Shown: positions 31,283 to 39,478, counted from the stretch's first letter. The stretch is 64,000 bases of DNA from Nitrospira lenta (GCA_945905765.1 CAMDPZ010000003.1:1-64000); one strand, 5' to 3'. Notes: generated by a model not told the origin, from the letters alone. A program made the numbers and translations.

Positions 31283-33292
31283 TTATTTCGCATCGTAATT
31301 CATCCTCAGCCCGGCAAAGATGGACCGTCCCATGGTGCCGTAGAACATGAGTTCTTCATATTTCTCATCGAAGATATTCTCGGCTCGAACGTAAGTCTGA
31401 ATACGGCTGGTGACATCGTAGGTCGCGGAGAGATTCCAGACATCGAACGCCCGCATCTGCTGCCGGTTATTAACGTCGTCGAATCGAGACCCGACGTATC
31501 GCCCTTCCAGGTTGACCCGGACCGGATCAATCGGCTGATAACTGACGATCAGGCTCCATTGATCCACCGGCGTCCGAGGCGCGCGGTTGCCCGGCTGCTG
31601 CGAAAGATTTCGTGTCAGCGTATTCGTATATTGGGCTTGCACATCCAGGCTCTTCACCAAGGGAAGGTCTCTCACCACGGCATACTTCACACTCGCCTCC
31701 CACCCCTTGGTCACAACCGTACCGATATTTTGCGCGCAGGAATTAACAGTCACGCCAGTGACCCCGCATACGTCTACAGTCTGCTGAGCGACAATCATGT
31801 CACGAAAGCGATTCCAAAAATATCCCCCGCTCAGGGTCACACGATTGTTGAATAGATACTGGTCTACCCCGATATCCATGCTTTGGCTTCGCTCCGGCTT
31901 GAGATTCGGATTGCCAAATCCCTGAGTAGGGGAAAAGAGCTGATTGATGGTTGGCGCGCGAAAGCCTGTGGCATAGCTGCTCCGGATCTTGGTGCCGGTT
32001 TCTTGATGGAGATAACCGCCCGTTGTGCGATAGGTCGTCGCGCTCCCGAACACATTGTACTCATCCTGCCTCACCCCGGCAGTCCCAAAAACCCGGTCCC
32101 ACAAGTTAAGTTGGGCCTGGGCAAATCCGGCATGGCTCGTGACCATGCGATTATTGATGGTCGTCGCGCCGGTACGCATGTCGAAATTCTCGCCTTGCTG
32201 GTCGCGGAACTGATAGCCGCCACTCAGCAACAATGGTTTACTGACCTGGAAATTATGTTGCCATTCAATCCGATTCGCCAACGTATTAATCCGTGAAGGA
32301 TTAGACGTCGGCCTTGAGACCGCGCCAGTGCTAACGTTCCGCCGAGTCGTTCCCGGCTCAAAGTCGAGCACCTCAGTTTGTCGAGACAGGGTCAAGTCCT
32401 GATTCCACCAGGCCGTAATCGGTTGTTTATACGAAGCGCTATACACGAACTGCTGGCTATTATTAAAGGACCCCAGCACGTCAAACCCCGGCGAAGACCC
32501 ATTATCAAGATTCACCCTGCCTTGCAAAAGACGAAAATTCAGATCGAGCCGTCCATCGTGTGGCAAGGCGACGCCAACCCTCGTCGAGGCTTGCCAATTA
32601 TGAAAGCCGTCTCTTTCTGATGCCCCTCGTCGATAGTTGACGGTGGAAAAACCGGTATAGTCCCAACGAGAGAGGGCCGCGCTGACATCGAAAGGTCCCT
32701 TTTTGCCTAAAACCTGGCCCCCTTCTCGAACGGATGAGAAGGATCCGTACTCGGAGAACGCGCTGACCGATGGAGCACCGGTGCCCTTCTTCGTCGTGAT
32801 ATTGATCACGCCCCCCATCGCGTCAGCCCCCCACAACATGCTCTGGGCGCCGCGGAGGATCTCGATGCGTTCGATATTGTCGGTCGTGAGATTGGCGAAG
32901 TTGAAAACGCCAGACGTTGCACTGTTCATAACCGCACCGTCGATGAGCACCAGGACTTGATCGGCGTTACTACCCCGGATCCGCACCGTCGCGTTCGTGC
33001 CAGGCCCTCCATTCGAGAATACGGTAAGCCCCTGACTGAGCCGAAGCGCATCCACCACCGTCCTGATTTGCCGGCGCTTCAGATCTTCTTCGGTAATGAC
33101 CTCGACCGCACTCGTTACCTGACTGACTGGCACCGGCGTCTTCGTAGCCGAGACGACCACCTCCCTGGTTTCAATCACTGGTTCCGCTTCGGCCGGCTCT
33201 TCAGCCAATACGGGCGACAACCATGCAGCGGGACTGAAAAGGACTGTCACCGCAGAGAACAGGACATATCGAGACCAACGACCAGACGACAT
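31283..33292 (-). CDS. btuB: TonB-dependent vitamin B12 receptor
   Basis: 669 residues from ATG 33292, which has GGGAGG eight bases upstream. Signal peptide 1-31, then the TonB-box-like VIETREVVVSATKTP, a plug domain (SAVEVITEEDLKRRQIRTVV; LVLIDGAVMNSATSGVFNFA; IERIEILRGAQSMLWGADAM), and a long beta-barrel ending with YEELMFYGTMGRSIFAGLRM. The BtuB assignment rests on the cobalamin riboswitch immediately upstream and the cob genes downstream. The frame upstream to 33451 is riboswitch RNA, not protein. Confidence 0.93.
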   Translation of the reverse strand: MSSGRWSRYVLFSAVTVLFSPAAWLSPVLAEEPAEAEPVIETREVVVSATKTPVPVSQVTSAVEVITEEDLKRRQIRTVVDALRLSQGLTVFSNGGPGTNATVRIRGSNADQVLVLIDGAVMNSATSGVFNFANLTTDNIERIEILRGAQSMLWGADAMGGVINITTKKGTGAPSVSAFSEYGSFSSVREGGQVLGKKGPFDVSAALSRWDYTGFSTVNYRRGASERDGFHNWQASTRVGVALPHDGRLDLNFRLLQGRVNLDNGSSPGFDVLGSFNNSQQFVYSASYKQPITAWWNQDLTLSRQTEVLDFEPGTTRRNVSTGAVSRPTSNPSRINTLANRIEWQHNFQVSKPLLLSGGYQFRDQQGENFDMRTGATTINNRMVTSHAGFAQAQLNLWDRVFGTAGVRQDEYNVFGSATTYRTTGGYLHQETGTKIRSSYATGFRAPTINQLFSPTQGFGNPNLKPERSQSMDIGVDQYLFNNRVTLSGGYFWNRFRDMIVAQQTVDVCGVTGVTVNSCAQNIGTVVTKGWEASVKYAVVRDLPLVKSLDVQAQYTNTLTRNLSQQPGNRAPRTPVDQWSLIVSYQPIDPVRVNLEGRYVGSRFDDVNNRQQMRAFDVWNLSATYDVTSRIQTYVRAENIFDEKYEELMFYGTMGRSIFAGLRMNYDAK

Positions 33293-33334
33293 GCAAAAAC
33301 CTCCCTTTGACTCGAAGGGCTGTGTAGAAACATC

Positions 33335-33575
33335 GGTCAGCTGGGTTTCCTGACTTGCGGATCGTCGTTCCCCTGCGCCTTCCCATCTCACTGTGATGAG
33401 TGATGTGTGAAGAGTGATCGGTTCGAAATAGGCTGACCTACTCCCACCCATGACTCATCACTGATCACTCATCACCGTCTCGAGACAGTGGCTCTATGCA
33501 GGATCACTCCCCGCTTACAGTGGCGGCACCGTGATGGCTTTACACCATCTTCCCCGTCGCTGATGATGACTTTCT
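33335..33575 (-). promoter_or_regulatory. Cobalamin riboswitch upstream of btuB
   Basis: On the minus strand, in order: GACGGGGAAGATGGTGTAAA, GTGCCGCCACTGTAAGCGGG, GAGCCACTG, GGGAAGGCGCAGGGGA and GATCCGCAAGTCAGGAAACC, the conserved blocks of the class-I cobalamin aptamer. A large extra arm (about 33395-33480) made of GTGATGAGTGAT and ATCACTCATCAC words is inserted between the GCCACTG and GGGAAGGCGC blocks. Between aptamer and btuB, CCCTT and AAGGG can pair next to GGGAGG, which would hide the ribosome-binding site, so translational control is likely. Confidence 0.93.
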
Positions 33576-33644
33576 GGGCACTCCTCCTGATTGAACCGAC
33601 CGCGCCCTGACAAAACACGGGAGGACCGGGCATAATCCTTCCTG

Positions 33645-34556
33645 CTACAAACGATCTCCGAGATTCTTCGTGGCCCGATACTGCGGCAAGGTGACCCTGG
33701 GCACGCCCGATTCCGGATGACGATCGATCAAGACGTCACAGCCATAGACGGCTTTCAACACTTCCACATCGATCACGTCATGCGGCGTACCGAGGCGGAA
33801 GAGGGCTCCGGCCTTCAGCATCAGAATGCGATCACAGTATTGGCTCGCCAAATTCAGGTCGTGGGAGACGAGCACCACGGTCAGGCCCCGCTCTTCTTTC
33901 AGCCGGCGCACAATCGCGCAGATTTCCATCTGGTGCTGGAGATCCAGAAACGCGGTGGGCTCATCCAGCAAAAGGACCTGGGGCGCTTGCGCCAAGGCCC
34001 TGGCAATCATGCAGCGCTGGCGTTCACCGCCCGAAAGATCCATCACCGAGCGGCCAGCCAGATGAGTGAGATCCGTATATTGCAAGGCCTGTTCGGCAAT
34101 CGACAGATCCTCGGCGCTTTCCCAGCCAAAACCCGCGCTCCAGGTCGCGCCCTGATGATGCGGAAACCGGCCCATCAGGACCGTTTCCATCACGGTAAAG
34201 GAAAAGACCTGGGGGCTCTCTTGCGGCACAAAGGCAACGGTCCTGGCCACCTCCACTTGCGGCATCGCCCAAAGATCGCGCTCGAACAGGGCCATGGCGC
34301 CATCGTGCGGCCGCAAGACCTTCGCCAACAGTTTGAGGAGCGACGTCTTTCCCGATCCGTTCGGGCCCACGATGCCAAGAATCTCTCCGGCCTGAATATC
34401 AAAGGTCACTCCGTCGAGCACCCAATTGGCGGCGCCCCGACTGAGCGGATGGTAGCGAAATCGCAGAGACCGCACCTCATAGGCTCTGCGTGGGGCACCG
34501 GCGCCTGGCCCGGCTTGATCGATCATCAAATCTTCGTTCTTTGGAAACTGGCTCAT
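33645..34556 (-). CDS. btuD: Vitamin B12 ABC transporter ATP-binding protein
   Basis: 303 residues. Walker A GIVGPNGSGKTSLLKLLAK, Q-loop AFVPQESPQVFSFTVME, signature MDLSGGERQRCMIARALAQA, Walker B VLLLDEPTAFLDLQHQ and the H-switch VVLVSHDLNLAS. FepC/BtuD type. The ATG at 34556 overlaps the btuC stop (ATGA). The B12 substrate is inferred from the riboswitch and neighbours; the family also moves siderophores. Confidence 0.9.
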   Translation of the reverse strand: MSQFPKNEDLMIDQAGPGAGAPRRAYEVRSLRFRYHPLSRGAANWVLDGVTFDIQAGEILGIVGPNGSGKTSLLKLLAKVLRPHDGAMALFERDLWAMPQVEVARTVAFVPQESPQVFSFTVMETVLMGRFPHHQGATWSAGFGWESAEDLSIAEQALQYTDLTHLAGRSVMDLSGGERQRCMIARALAQAPQVLLLDEPTAFLDLQHQMEICAIVRRLKEERGLTVVLVSHDLNLASQYCDRILMLKAGALFRLGTPHDVIDVEVLKAVYGCDVLIDRHPESGVPRVTLPQYRATKNLGDRL

Positions 34557-35695
34557 GCGAACCGATCCTTCCGCCACACCAGGAGGTAGATGAAGAAGGG
34601 GCCGCCTGCCAGCGCCGTGATGATGCCGACCGGGATCTCCGCCGGACTCAGCAACGTGCGGGCCAAGGTGTCGGCAACCATCAAATACATTCCCCCGACA
34701 AGCGCCGACGCAGGCAGGAGCAACCGGTGATCCGCTCCGAGCATCAGCCGAACCGCATGGGGAATCACCATGCCGACGAAGCCGATCATCCCGCTCACCG
34801 ACACGACCGCCCCGGTGATCAGGGCAGAGAGGAGATAGACCTGCCGTTTGACCCGCTCCGTCTCGATCCCCAAGGACCGCGCGGACTCCTCACCCAAGGT
34901 CAACACGTTTAACTTCCGTGCCTGCTTAAGCAGAAGGAACAGCCCGCCCAGCAGATAACAGGTCAGAATGGCTAAGGCCGGATAGGACGGCGCGGTCAAG
35001 GTCCCCATCAGCCAGGTCATCGTGCCGGCAGAGCGATTCGGCTCCATGATCGAAGTGATGAACATGATCAAGGCCGAAAAAATCGAATTCAGGATCACCC
35101 CTGCGAGCAGGAGGCTGTGAATCGGCAACCGTCCATAGGAGACCGCCATCCGATAGACAACCACGAGAGACAGGAGCCCTCCGGCAAATCCGCAGAGCGG
35201 CAAGACCGACAGAGCTAGAAACGTCGAGCCGATCCCCAGCAGAATCGCCAGGGCCACGCCAAGGGCCGCCCCGCTCGACACGCCGAGCACATAGGGGTCA
35301 GCCAAGGGATTGCGCAACAGGGCTTGCAGCACGACGCCGACAGAGGCCAAACAGGCGCCAACGAGAAGCCCCAACAAGAGACGCGGCAATCGCACTTGCA
35401 TGAGGATCACGCCGGTCGTCCCCACCTGTTCACTATCGACCGACCCTTCGCGCAGGACGTGACTCACAATATCGATCACCTGACCCAGCCCGATCCATTG
35501 CGACCCGAACTGCAAACAGATTAAAACCCCGATGGTGGACAGCAGCGCAAGCGGCGCCATCACAGAGCTCCAGCGCCTGGCGGTCAGCACGGCGCCGCTC
35601 AACGGGGGAGAGGTAATTGGATACTTCAGAACGGTCGATTGTTTGGAGGGGAAGGCAGATTGCGGCGGATCGCTGGTGGCCTTCATGTCAGTCAC
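34553..35695 (-). CDS. btuC: Vitamin B12 ABC transporter permease
   Basis: 380 residues of the FecCD family with about nine or ten membrane helices: RLPRLLLGLLVGACLASVGV, LRNPLADPYVLGVSSGAALG, WLMGTLTAPSYPALAIL, and the coupling segment LTLGEESARSLGIETERVKR. The first 40 residues before the helix are an unusual hydrophilic extension (SDPPQSAFPSKQSTVLKYP). Both ends overlap neighbours by ATGA. Confidence 0.9.
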   Translation of the reverse strand: MTDMKATSDPPQSAFPSKQSTVLKYPITSPPLSGAVLTARRWSSVMAPLALLSTIGVLICLQFGSQWIGLGQVIDIVSHVLREGSVDSEQVGTTGVILMQVRLPRLLLGLLVGACLASVGVVLQALLRNPLADPYVLGVSSGAALGVALAILLGIGSTFLALSVLPLCGFAGGLLSLVVVYRMAVSYGRLPIHSLLLAGVILNSIFSALIMFITSIMEPNRSAGTMTWLMGTLTAPSYPALAILTCYLLGGLFLLLKQARKLNVLTLGEESARSLGIETERVKRQVYLLSALITGAVVSVSGMIGFVGMVIPHAVRLMLGADHRLLLPASALVGGMYLMVADTLARTLLSPAEIPVGIITALAGGPFFIYLLVWRKDRFA

Positions 35696-36696
35696 GGCGC
35701 GACGCTCGCCGCGAAGGCTTCAGGATGGAGAATGATCGCCAGCCGTTCCAACCCCTCGACGATCCGAGGCCCAGGACGGTTCAGAATATCGGAAGGGATC
35801 TGATGGAGCCGTCCCCGTTTCACCGCCGAGAGCGACGGCCATTGCTGCCAGAGCTGTTGATCGCCCGATGGCACTCCATCGGCCTTCCCAACGGGAAAGA
35901 CGATGATCTCGGGATCTTCCTTCAGGACCACTTCCATGTTGAGGCGTGGATAGGGCACGGAAGCCTGGCCCGCAATGTTGACGCCTCCCGCAAGCCCGAT
36001 CACGTGATGGATGAAGCTTCCAGGACCGACGGTAATCAGCGGCTGACTGTTGAGCACGTAGAGCAGGCGGACCCGCGGCAAGCCCTCCGTTTTGCTTCGG
36101 ATCGCCGCGATCCGTTCCTTCATCGCCTTCGCCACCGCGTCGGCCGAGGCAGAGCGATTTGCCATGCGTCCGATCAACTGAATGCGACTGGGAATCTCCT
36201 CGAACGACTCCGGGTCGACGATGAAGGTCGGAATTTTCAATTGCTCCAGCTTCACCAGAAGGTCGGCCCGGAGAAAGGAGCGAGGCGCCAAGACTAAATC
36301 CGGTTGCAACGAAACGATGACTTCAATGTTCGGATGGGTGTAGCCGACCTTAGGCTTCTGCTTGGCTTCCGGCGGATAGTCGCAAAACTCGGTGACGCCG
36401 ACGATCTGCGGCTCTAATCCGATGGCAAAAAGAATTTCCGTAATACTGGGCGCGAGGGAGACGATCCGCGTGGGTGCCTTCGCCAAATACAATTTACGGC
36501 CGAGATCGTCGACGAACGTCCGCGGGGTGATATTCGCCATGAAAGGCATCCCGGTCAGAATGCCTTGCTGTCGACGTGCCATGTTCGATCCCTCATCACC
36601 GGCAAAAACAGCGCCAACGTTCAACCACAGAAGACACAGAAAAACCCCGAATACCCAATTGCGCTCCCCGGCACGTTCAACACAGCTTTTCAGCAA
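35692..36696 (-). CDS. btuF: Vitamin B12-binding periplasmic protein
   Basis: A cobalamin/hemin-type solute-binding protein: RIVSLAPSITEILFAIGLEP, VGVTEFCDYPPEAKQKPKVG, VSLQPDLVLAPRSFLRADLL, GGVNIAGQASVPYPRLNMEV and RPGPRIVEGLERLAIILHPE. The signal peptide core is WVFGVFLCLLWLNVGAVFAG. No ATG precedes it: I take TTG 36696, but TTG 36786 is also in frame. The sequence between them is a copy of the 120-bp repeat, so the original start may have been replaced. The stop overlaps btuC by ATGA. Confidence 0.87.
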   Translation of the reverse strand: MLKSCVERAGERNWVFGVFLCLLWLNVGAVFAGDEGSNMARRQQGILTGMPFMANITPRTFVDDLGRKLYLAKAPTRIVSLAPSITEILFAIGLEPQIVGVTEFCDYPPEAKQKPKVGYTHPNIEVIVSLQPDLVLAPRSFLRADLLVKLEQLKIPTFIVDPESFEEIPSRIQLIGRMANRSASADAVAKAMKERIAAIRSKTEGLPRVRLLYVLNSQPLITVGPGSFIHHVIGLAGGVNIAGQASVPYPRLNMEVVLKEDPEIIVFPVGKADGVPSGDQQLWQQWPSLSAVKRGRLHQIPSDILNRPGPRIVEGLERLAIILHPEAFAASVAP

Positions 36697-36792
36697 GGCC
36701 GCAGCACGCGAACCGCCGAGACGTACTCGCTCCCGTACGTCGCAGGCGTTGCGCGAAGCGAGAACAAAGCGTGAAACCGTTTTCAACGTGCT
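36672..36792. repeat. 120-bp structured repeat, copy E, at the btuF start
   Basis: Ends GCACGTTCAACAC and GTTTTCAACGTGC are inverted; the inside, read on the minus strand, has TTGTTCTCGCTTCG, a GTAC-n8-GTAC inner hairpin, and GTGCTGCGGCCTTGCTGAAA. It covers the 5' end of the btuF frame and supplies both candidate TTG start codons. It is the only full copy at a gene start. Confidence 0.75.
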
Positions 36793-36797
36793 GGAAA

Positions 36798-36835
36798 TAA
36801 AAAATCCCCAAGGCCGTGGTAAGACCCTGAGGATT
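36798..36835 (-). terminator. Riboswitch-controlled intrinsic terminator
   Basis: On the minus strand AATCCTCAGGG pairs with CCTTGGGGATT, followed by TTTTTTAT. It lies just after the cobalamin aptamer and before btuF, as expected for transcriptional control by B12. Confidence 0.85.
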
Positions 36836-36895
36836 GCACCCGCAACTCATCCTCGCCAATTCCCCAGCCCACGAGGGAATCTCGGTCAACGATCC

Positions 36896-37132
36896 TGGGA
36901 GGTCTTCTGGCTCATGGTTCACTCTACTCCCCGCGCCTTCCCAGGATTGCGTGATGAGTGATGCGTTAGGGGTGATGGGTACAAGGCAGCTACGTAGCCG
37001 CGCGCGACTCATCACTCGTCACTCATCACCGATCACTGCATCCCAGTGGCATCTACGGGTTTCGTCCCCATTTACAGCGGCGGGACCGCGAGGGACTTGC
37101 ACCCTCTTCCCTGACCCAGGAATCACAATGTG
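36896..37132 (-). promoter_or_regulatory. Cobalamin riboswitch upstream of btuF
   Basis: Minus-strand blocks: AGGGAAGAGGGTGCAAGTCC, GGTCCCGCCGCTGTAAATGG, GATGCCACTGG, TGGGAAGGCGCGGGGAG and GAGCCAGAAGACC. A long arm again separates the GCCACTG and GGGAAGGCGC blocks (about 36955-37035), made of GTGATGAGTGA and ATCACTCATCAC words, as in the btuB riboswitch. The terminator at 36798-36835 completes a transcriptional switch. Confidence 0.93.
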
Positions 37133-37184
37133 CAGGCACTCTAGGAGAGGAGGGAAAAGTTGTCAAGATCAATAATGAACAGCC

Positions 37185-37442
37185 CTAACGGCGGTAGTGC
37201 AGCTTCAGCACAAGAATCGCCCCCGTCAATAGCAGCGTCACGGCATTGGTCAAAATGATCGGCCAGGCCTGGAGGACCAATCCATAGAGAAACCAGAGAC
37301 AGACACCGGCTGAGAAGATGGCCAGCATGCCCATTGAGACATCACCGGCAGACTTCGACGTCCAGGTCTTCTGCAACTGGGGCCAAAAGGCGCAGGTGGT
37401 CAATGTCCCTGCCGCAAACCCTAATAGATCGATTCCCGTCAT
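37185..37442 (-). CDS. SemiSWEET-type transporter
   Basis: 85 residues with three membrane helices and the PQ motif: [20 protein letters not shown] and [40 protein letters not shown]. SemiSWEETs are half-size sugar carriers that dimerise. Substrate unknown. It is upstream of the B12 riboswitch and divergent from rpmB. Confidence 0.88.
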   Translation of the reverse strand: MTGIDLLGFAAGTLTTCAFWPQLQKTWTSKSAGDVSMGMLAIFSAGVCLWFLYGLVLQAWPIILTNAVTLLLTGAILVLKLHYRR

Positions 37443-37577
37443 TATCCATCACCCTTTCCTGCTGTCGCCCCCTTGGTCGCCAACCAACCATCAAACCTGC
37501 TTGTCAAAACCGATGGCCCTGTGGTACATTTTCCCTTCGCAATCTTCTATCGATTCGACCAGATGAAGGAGTGTACC

Positions 37578-37769
37578 GTGGCCTTTACATGTGATCTCTG
37601 CAGCAAACGCCGCCAATCCGGCAATAACATCAGTCACGCCAATAACAAGACCAAGCGGATTTTCAAACCGAATCTCCAACCAGTCCGGGCTCTAATCGAT
37701 GGGCAGCCGAAGCGTATCAGGGTCTGCACCCGTTGCTTGCGCAGCGGCAAAGTCGAAAAAGCCGTTTAG
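37578..37769 (+). CDS. rpmB: Ribosomal protein bL28
   Basis: 63 residues: [40 protein letters not shown] and [18 protein letters not shown]. The two CxxC pairs make this a zinc-binding (C+) form. The start is GTG 37578 with AAGGAG eight bases upstream; the open frame from 37473 is not used. A full repeat copy begins 2 bp after the stop. Confidence 0.95.
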   Translation: MAFTCDLCSKRRQSGNNISHANNKTKRIFKPNLQPVRALIDGQPKRIRVCTRCLRSGKVEKAV

Positions 37770-37771
37770 TC

Positions 37772-37893
37772 GCCTGTCCCAAAAGTCCGCCAGCTTCGTT
37801 CTCGCCTCGACAGCATCCTCAACGTAGCCTAAAGGCTACGCCTCCGGTGCCGTCATCGGCTGCGGCCTTGCTGGACAGCCTTTTGAAACAGGC
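37772..37893. repeat. 120-bp structured intergenic repeat, copy D
   Basis: The ends differ from the other copies yet still pair: GCCTGTCCCAAAAG against CTTTTGAAACAGGC. The inner hairpin is GTAGCC-taaa-GGCTAC. Shared words: TTCGTTCTCGCC, CATCCTCAACGTA, TACGCCTCCGG and GGCTGCGGCCTTGCTGGAC. It begins 2 bp after the rpmB stop, between convergent genes. Confidence 0.8.
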
Positions 37894-37954
37894 TCCAGAT
37901 TCACCCGAACTACCTCAGATTTTACCCAACCCAATATTTTTTGGTCGGCCTCTG

Positions 37955-38269
37955 CTACGGGGCCGACCAGATGACCCGCCCGTTCTGATCAGATAGCTTC
38001 ACGGCAAATCGGTCGTCGGGAGACAGAGCCAGCTTCCGACTCCCATCACGACTCGTCAGCACCAGACCCACCTCCCCATTTTGATCGAGTCCCAATCCGG
38101 CTCGCGCCTTGCCATTCGCATCCAACAACAGAAACTCTTCGGCATTCACCCCATTGGCCTTCTGCGCCCCCACGAGCGCCGGAGCCAGCCACCACCCGCT
38201 GACGGCTCCGCCCATGAGGCTTCCAATGAACGTCACAACGATCAGAAATCCAAACTGTTTTCGGCTCAC
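37955..38269 (-). CDS. Membrane-anchored hypothetical protein
   Basis: 104 residues from GTG 38269, which follows AAAGGA by six bases. One membrane helix (FLIVVTFIGSLMGGAVSGWW), then a soluble domain with repeated FLLLDANGKARAGLGLDQNG, VGLVLTSRDGSRKLALSP and FAVKLSDQNGRVIWSAP strands, like short beta-repeats seen in other anchored proteins. Function not recognised. Confidence 0.65.
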   Translation of the reverse strand: MSRKQFGFLIVVTFIGSLMGGAVSGWWLAPALVGAQKANGVNAEEFLLLDANGKARAGLGLDQNGEVGLVLTSRDGSRKLALSPDDRFAVKLSDQNGRVIWSAP

Positions 38270-38340
38270 AATAGATCCTTTCTGCGACACACAGGCTATC
38301 GCCCGTGATCGCCCGCGTCATGACTCAACCGCATAAGGTA

Positions 38341-38380
38341 CAAAAAAAAGGACTTGAAAGCGCATGCCTCTCAAGTCCTT
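38341..38380 (-). terminator. Intrinsic terminator, probably the original one of tRNA-Gly
   Basis: On the minus strand AAGGACTTGA and TCAAGTCCTT form a 10-bp stem followed by TTTTTTTTG. It lies 26 bp beyond the displaced tRNA-Gly 3' fragment at 38406-38453 in the direction of tRNA transcription. The inserted element now separates it from the tRNA gene by 7.6 kb. Confidence 0.75.
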
Positions 38381-38405
38381 CACCTCGTACGTGTGACGTC
38401 TGTGT

Positions 38406-38453
38406 TTGGAGCGGGCGAGGGGATTTGAACCCCTGACAACTTGCTTGGGAAGC
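38406..38453. repeat. Left attachment site (attL), tRNA-Gly 3' fragment
   Basis: 48 bases identical to 45976-46023. They cover the encoded CCA, acceptor 3' strand, T-arm and anticodon arm up to the CCC anticodon region of tRNA-Gly; beyond it the sequence no longer forms a tRNA. Confidence 0.92.
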
Positions 38454-38613
38454 GCATTAGGTAATTTTCCCATGTGATACGCTACGACACAGTAGACCAC
38501 ATCATACACCGGCAGGCTCACGCCCATCAAGGGTTTGGGCCTGCGGTTGTGTCCTGCCGTTGCTTCCCCTCCCCTCCTGTGCTATCCCCTCATCGTGACT
38601 CTTTTCGGACCGG

Positions 38614-38634
38614 AACCGTGACTGGAACCGTGAC
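38614..38634 (+). other. Possible integrase arm-type sites, left
   Basis: AACCGTGAC occurs at 38614-38622 and again at 38626-38634. The 17-mer AACCGTGACNGGAACCG here also occurs near the right end at 45908-45924. Its place 160 bp inside attL fits an arm-binding site, but binding is not shown. The rest of 38454-38785 has no gene that I can support. Confidence 0.45.
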
Positions 38635-38785
38635 GCGTATGGTCTTCGCCATCAGGTGGTTATCCCCGTGCAGGACGTAGCATGCCTTCCAGACCAATAT
38701 GCAGCGGCAGTGCCCTTGCGATAGTCCTGCCCCACCCAAATTGGGCTTTCCTTCATCCCAACAGTAGAACGCTGCCGGAGGGGCT

Positions 38786-39478
38786 ATGACCACGAAGAAG
38801 AAAATTTTGGATAGTGAAATTGCCACAAGATTTAATATAGGCGATGAAGAATTTAACCCGTTTTCCTTAGAGGGACTGCCAGCCGAAGCGTGGAAAGGTT
38901 TTTGTGTTGTCGCGTGGATGCGATTAGAGCGCAGCAATCCCCGTTGGGCTGAAATAATACTTGATGAGTTTGGGGAGTTCGAGTGGACATGGTGCTCAAA
39001 GGCATTTAGTAAGAAGTACGGCGGAGGTGACGTTGGCGAGAAATGGATGAGGGAAGCATTCCAACACATGCTCCGGACGAAGCCGAAGAAAGGACAGAAA
39101 TCTCTCGATAGGCCTAGGCACCTTTTACAGTACTACACTCAATTCTTGCGTGACATCTCCAGACTCAGGGAAGACAATCCTGGACTTAGGAGTAAGCCGG
39201 GCCATGTGAGAAAAACGTTTTGGAAGGAGAAACTACAAGGCCTTCTCAATCGACATCCATACCATGATGAGACCCGCACGCATGCTCGGGTGACCGCTGA
39301 AATGATTGAAACAGCATGCTCAGCACCTCCTTCCGAAATAGCGTTGGACATGCTCAAACATCTCTACGGCATTAGCCCATCTCGACTGAAGAAAATTATC
39401 TTTCCGAAGCTCAGAACCAGCCCCCTTTCCCCCCTCGAATTATGGCGCGAAAAAATCTTTAAGTCTAACCGCAAGTAG
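38786..39478 (+). CDS. Hypothetical element protein (230 aa)
   Basis: Start ATG 38786 with CGGAGGGG upstream. Mixed helical content rich in Lys, Trp and Arg (CVVAWMRLERSNPRWAEIIL; CSKAFSKKYGGGDVGEKWMR; LDMLKHLYGISPSRLKKIIF). Lower GC than the host flanks, which suggests recent transfer. No family recognised, no signal peptide. It is the first gene from the left end; a DNA-binding or defence role is possible but unsupported. Confidence 0.6.
   Translation: MTTKKKILDSEIATRFNIGDEEFNPFSLEGLPAEAWKGFCVVAWMRLERSNPRWAEIILDEFGEFEWTWCSKAFSKKYGGGDVGEKWMREAFQHMLRTKPKKGQKSLDRPRHLLQYYTQFLRDISRLREDNPGLRSKPGHVRKTFWKEKLQGLLNRHPYHDETRTHARVTAEMIETACSAPPSEIALDMLKHLYGISPSRLKKIIFPKLRTSPLSPLELWREKIFKSNRK

Noticed and set aside
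33293-33451. 53-residue N-terminal extension of btuB
   Set aside because: It is the translation of the cobalamin riboswitch; the true start has a ribosome-binding site and signal peptide at 33292.
38590-39069. 159-codon minus-strand frame at the left end of the element
   Set aside because: Mostly opposite to the better-supported 38786-39478 gene and low in protein-like features.
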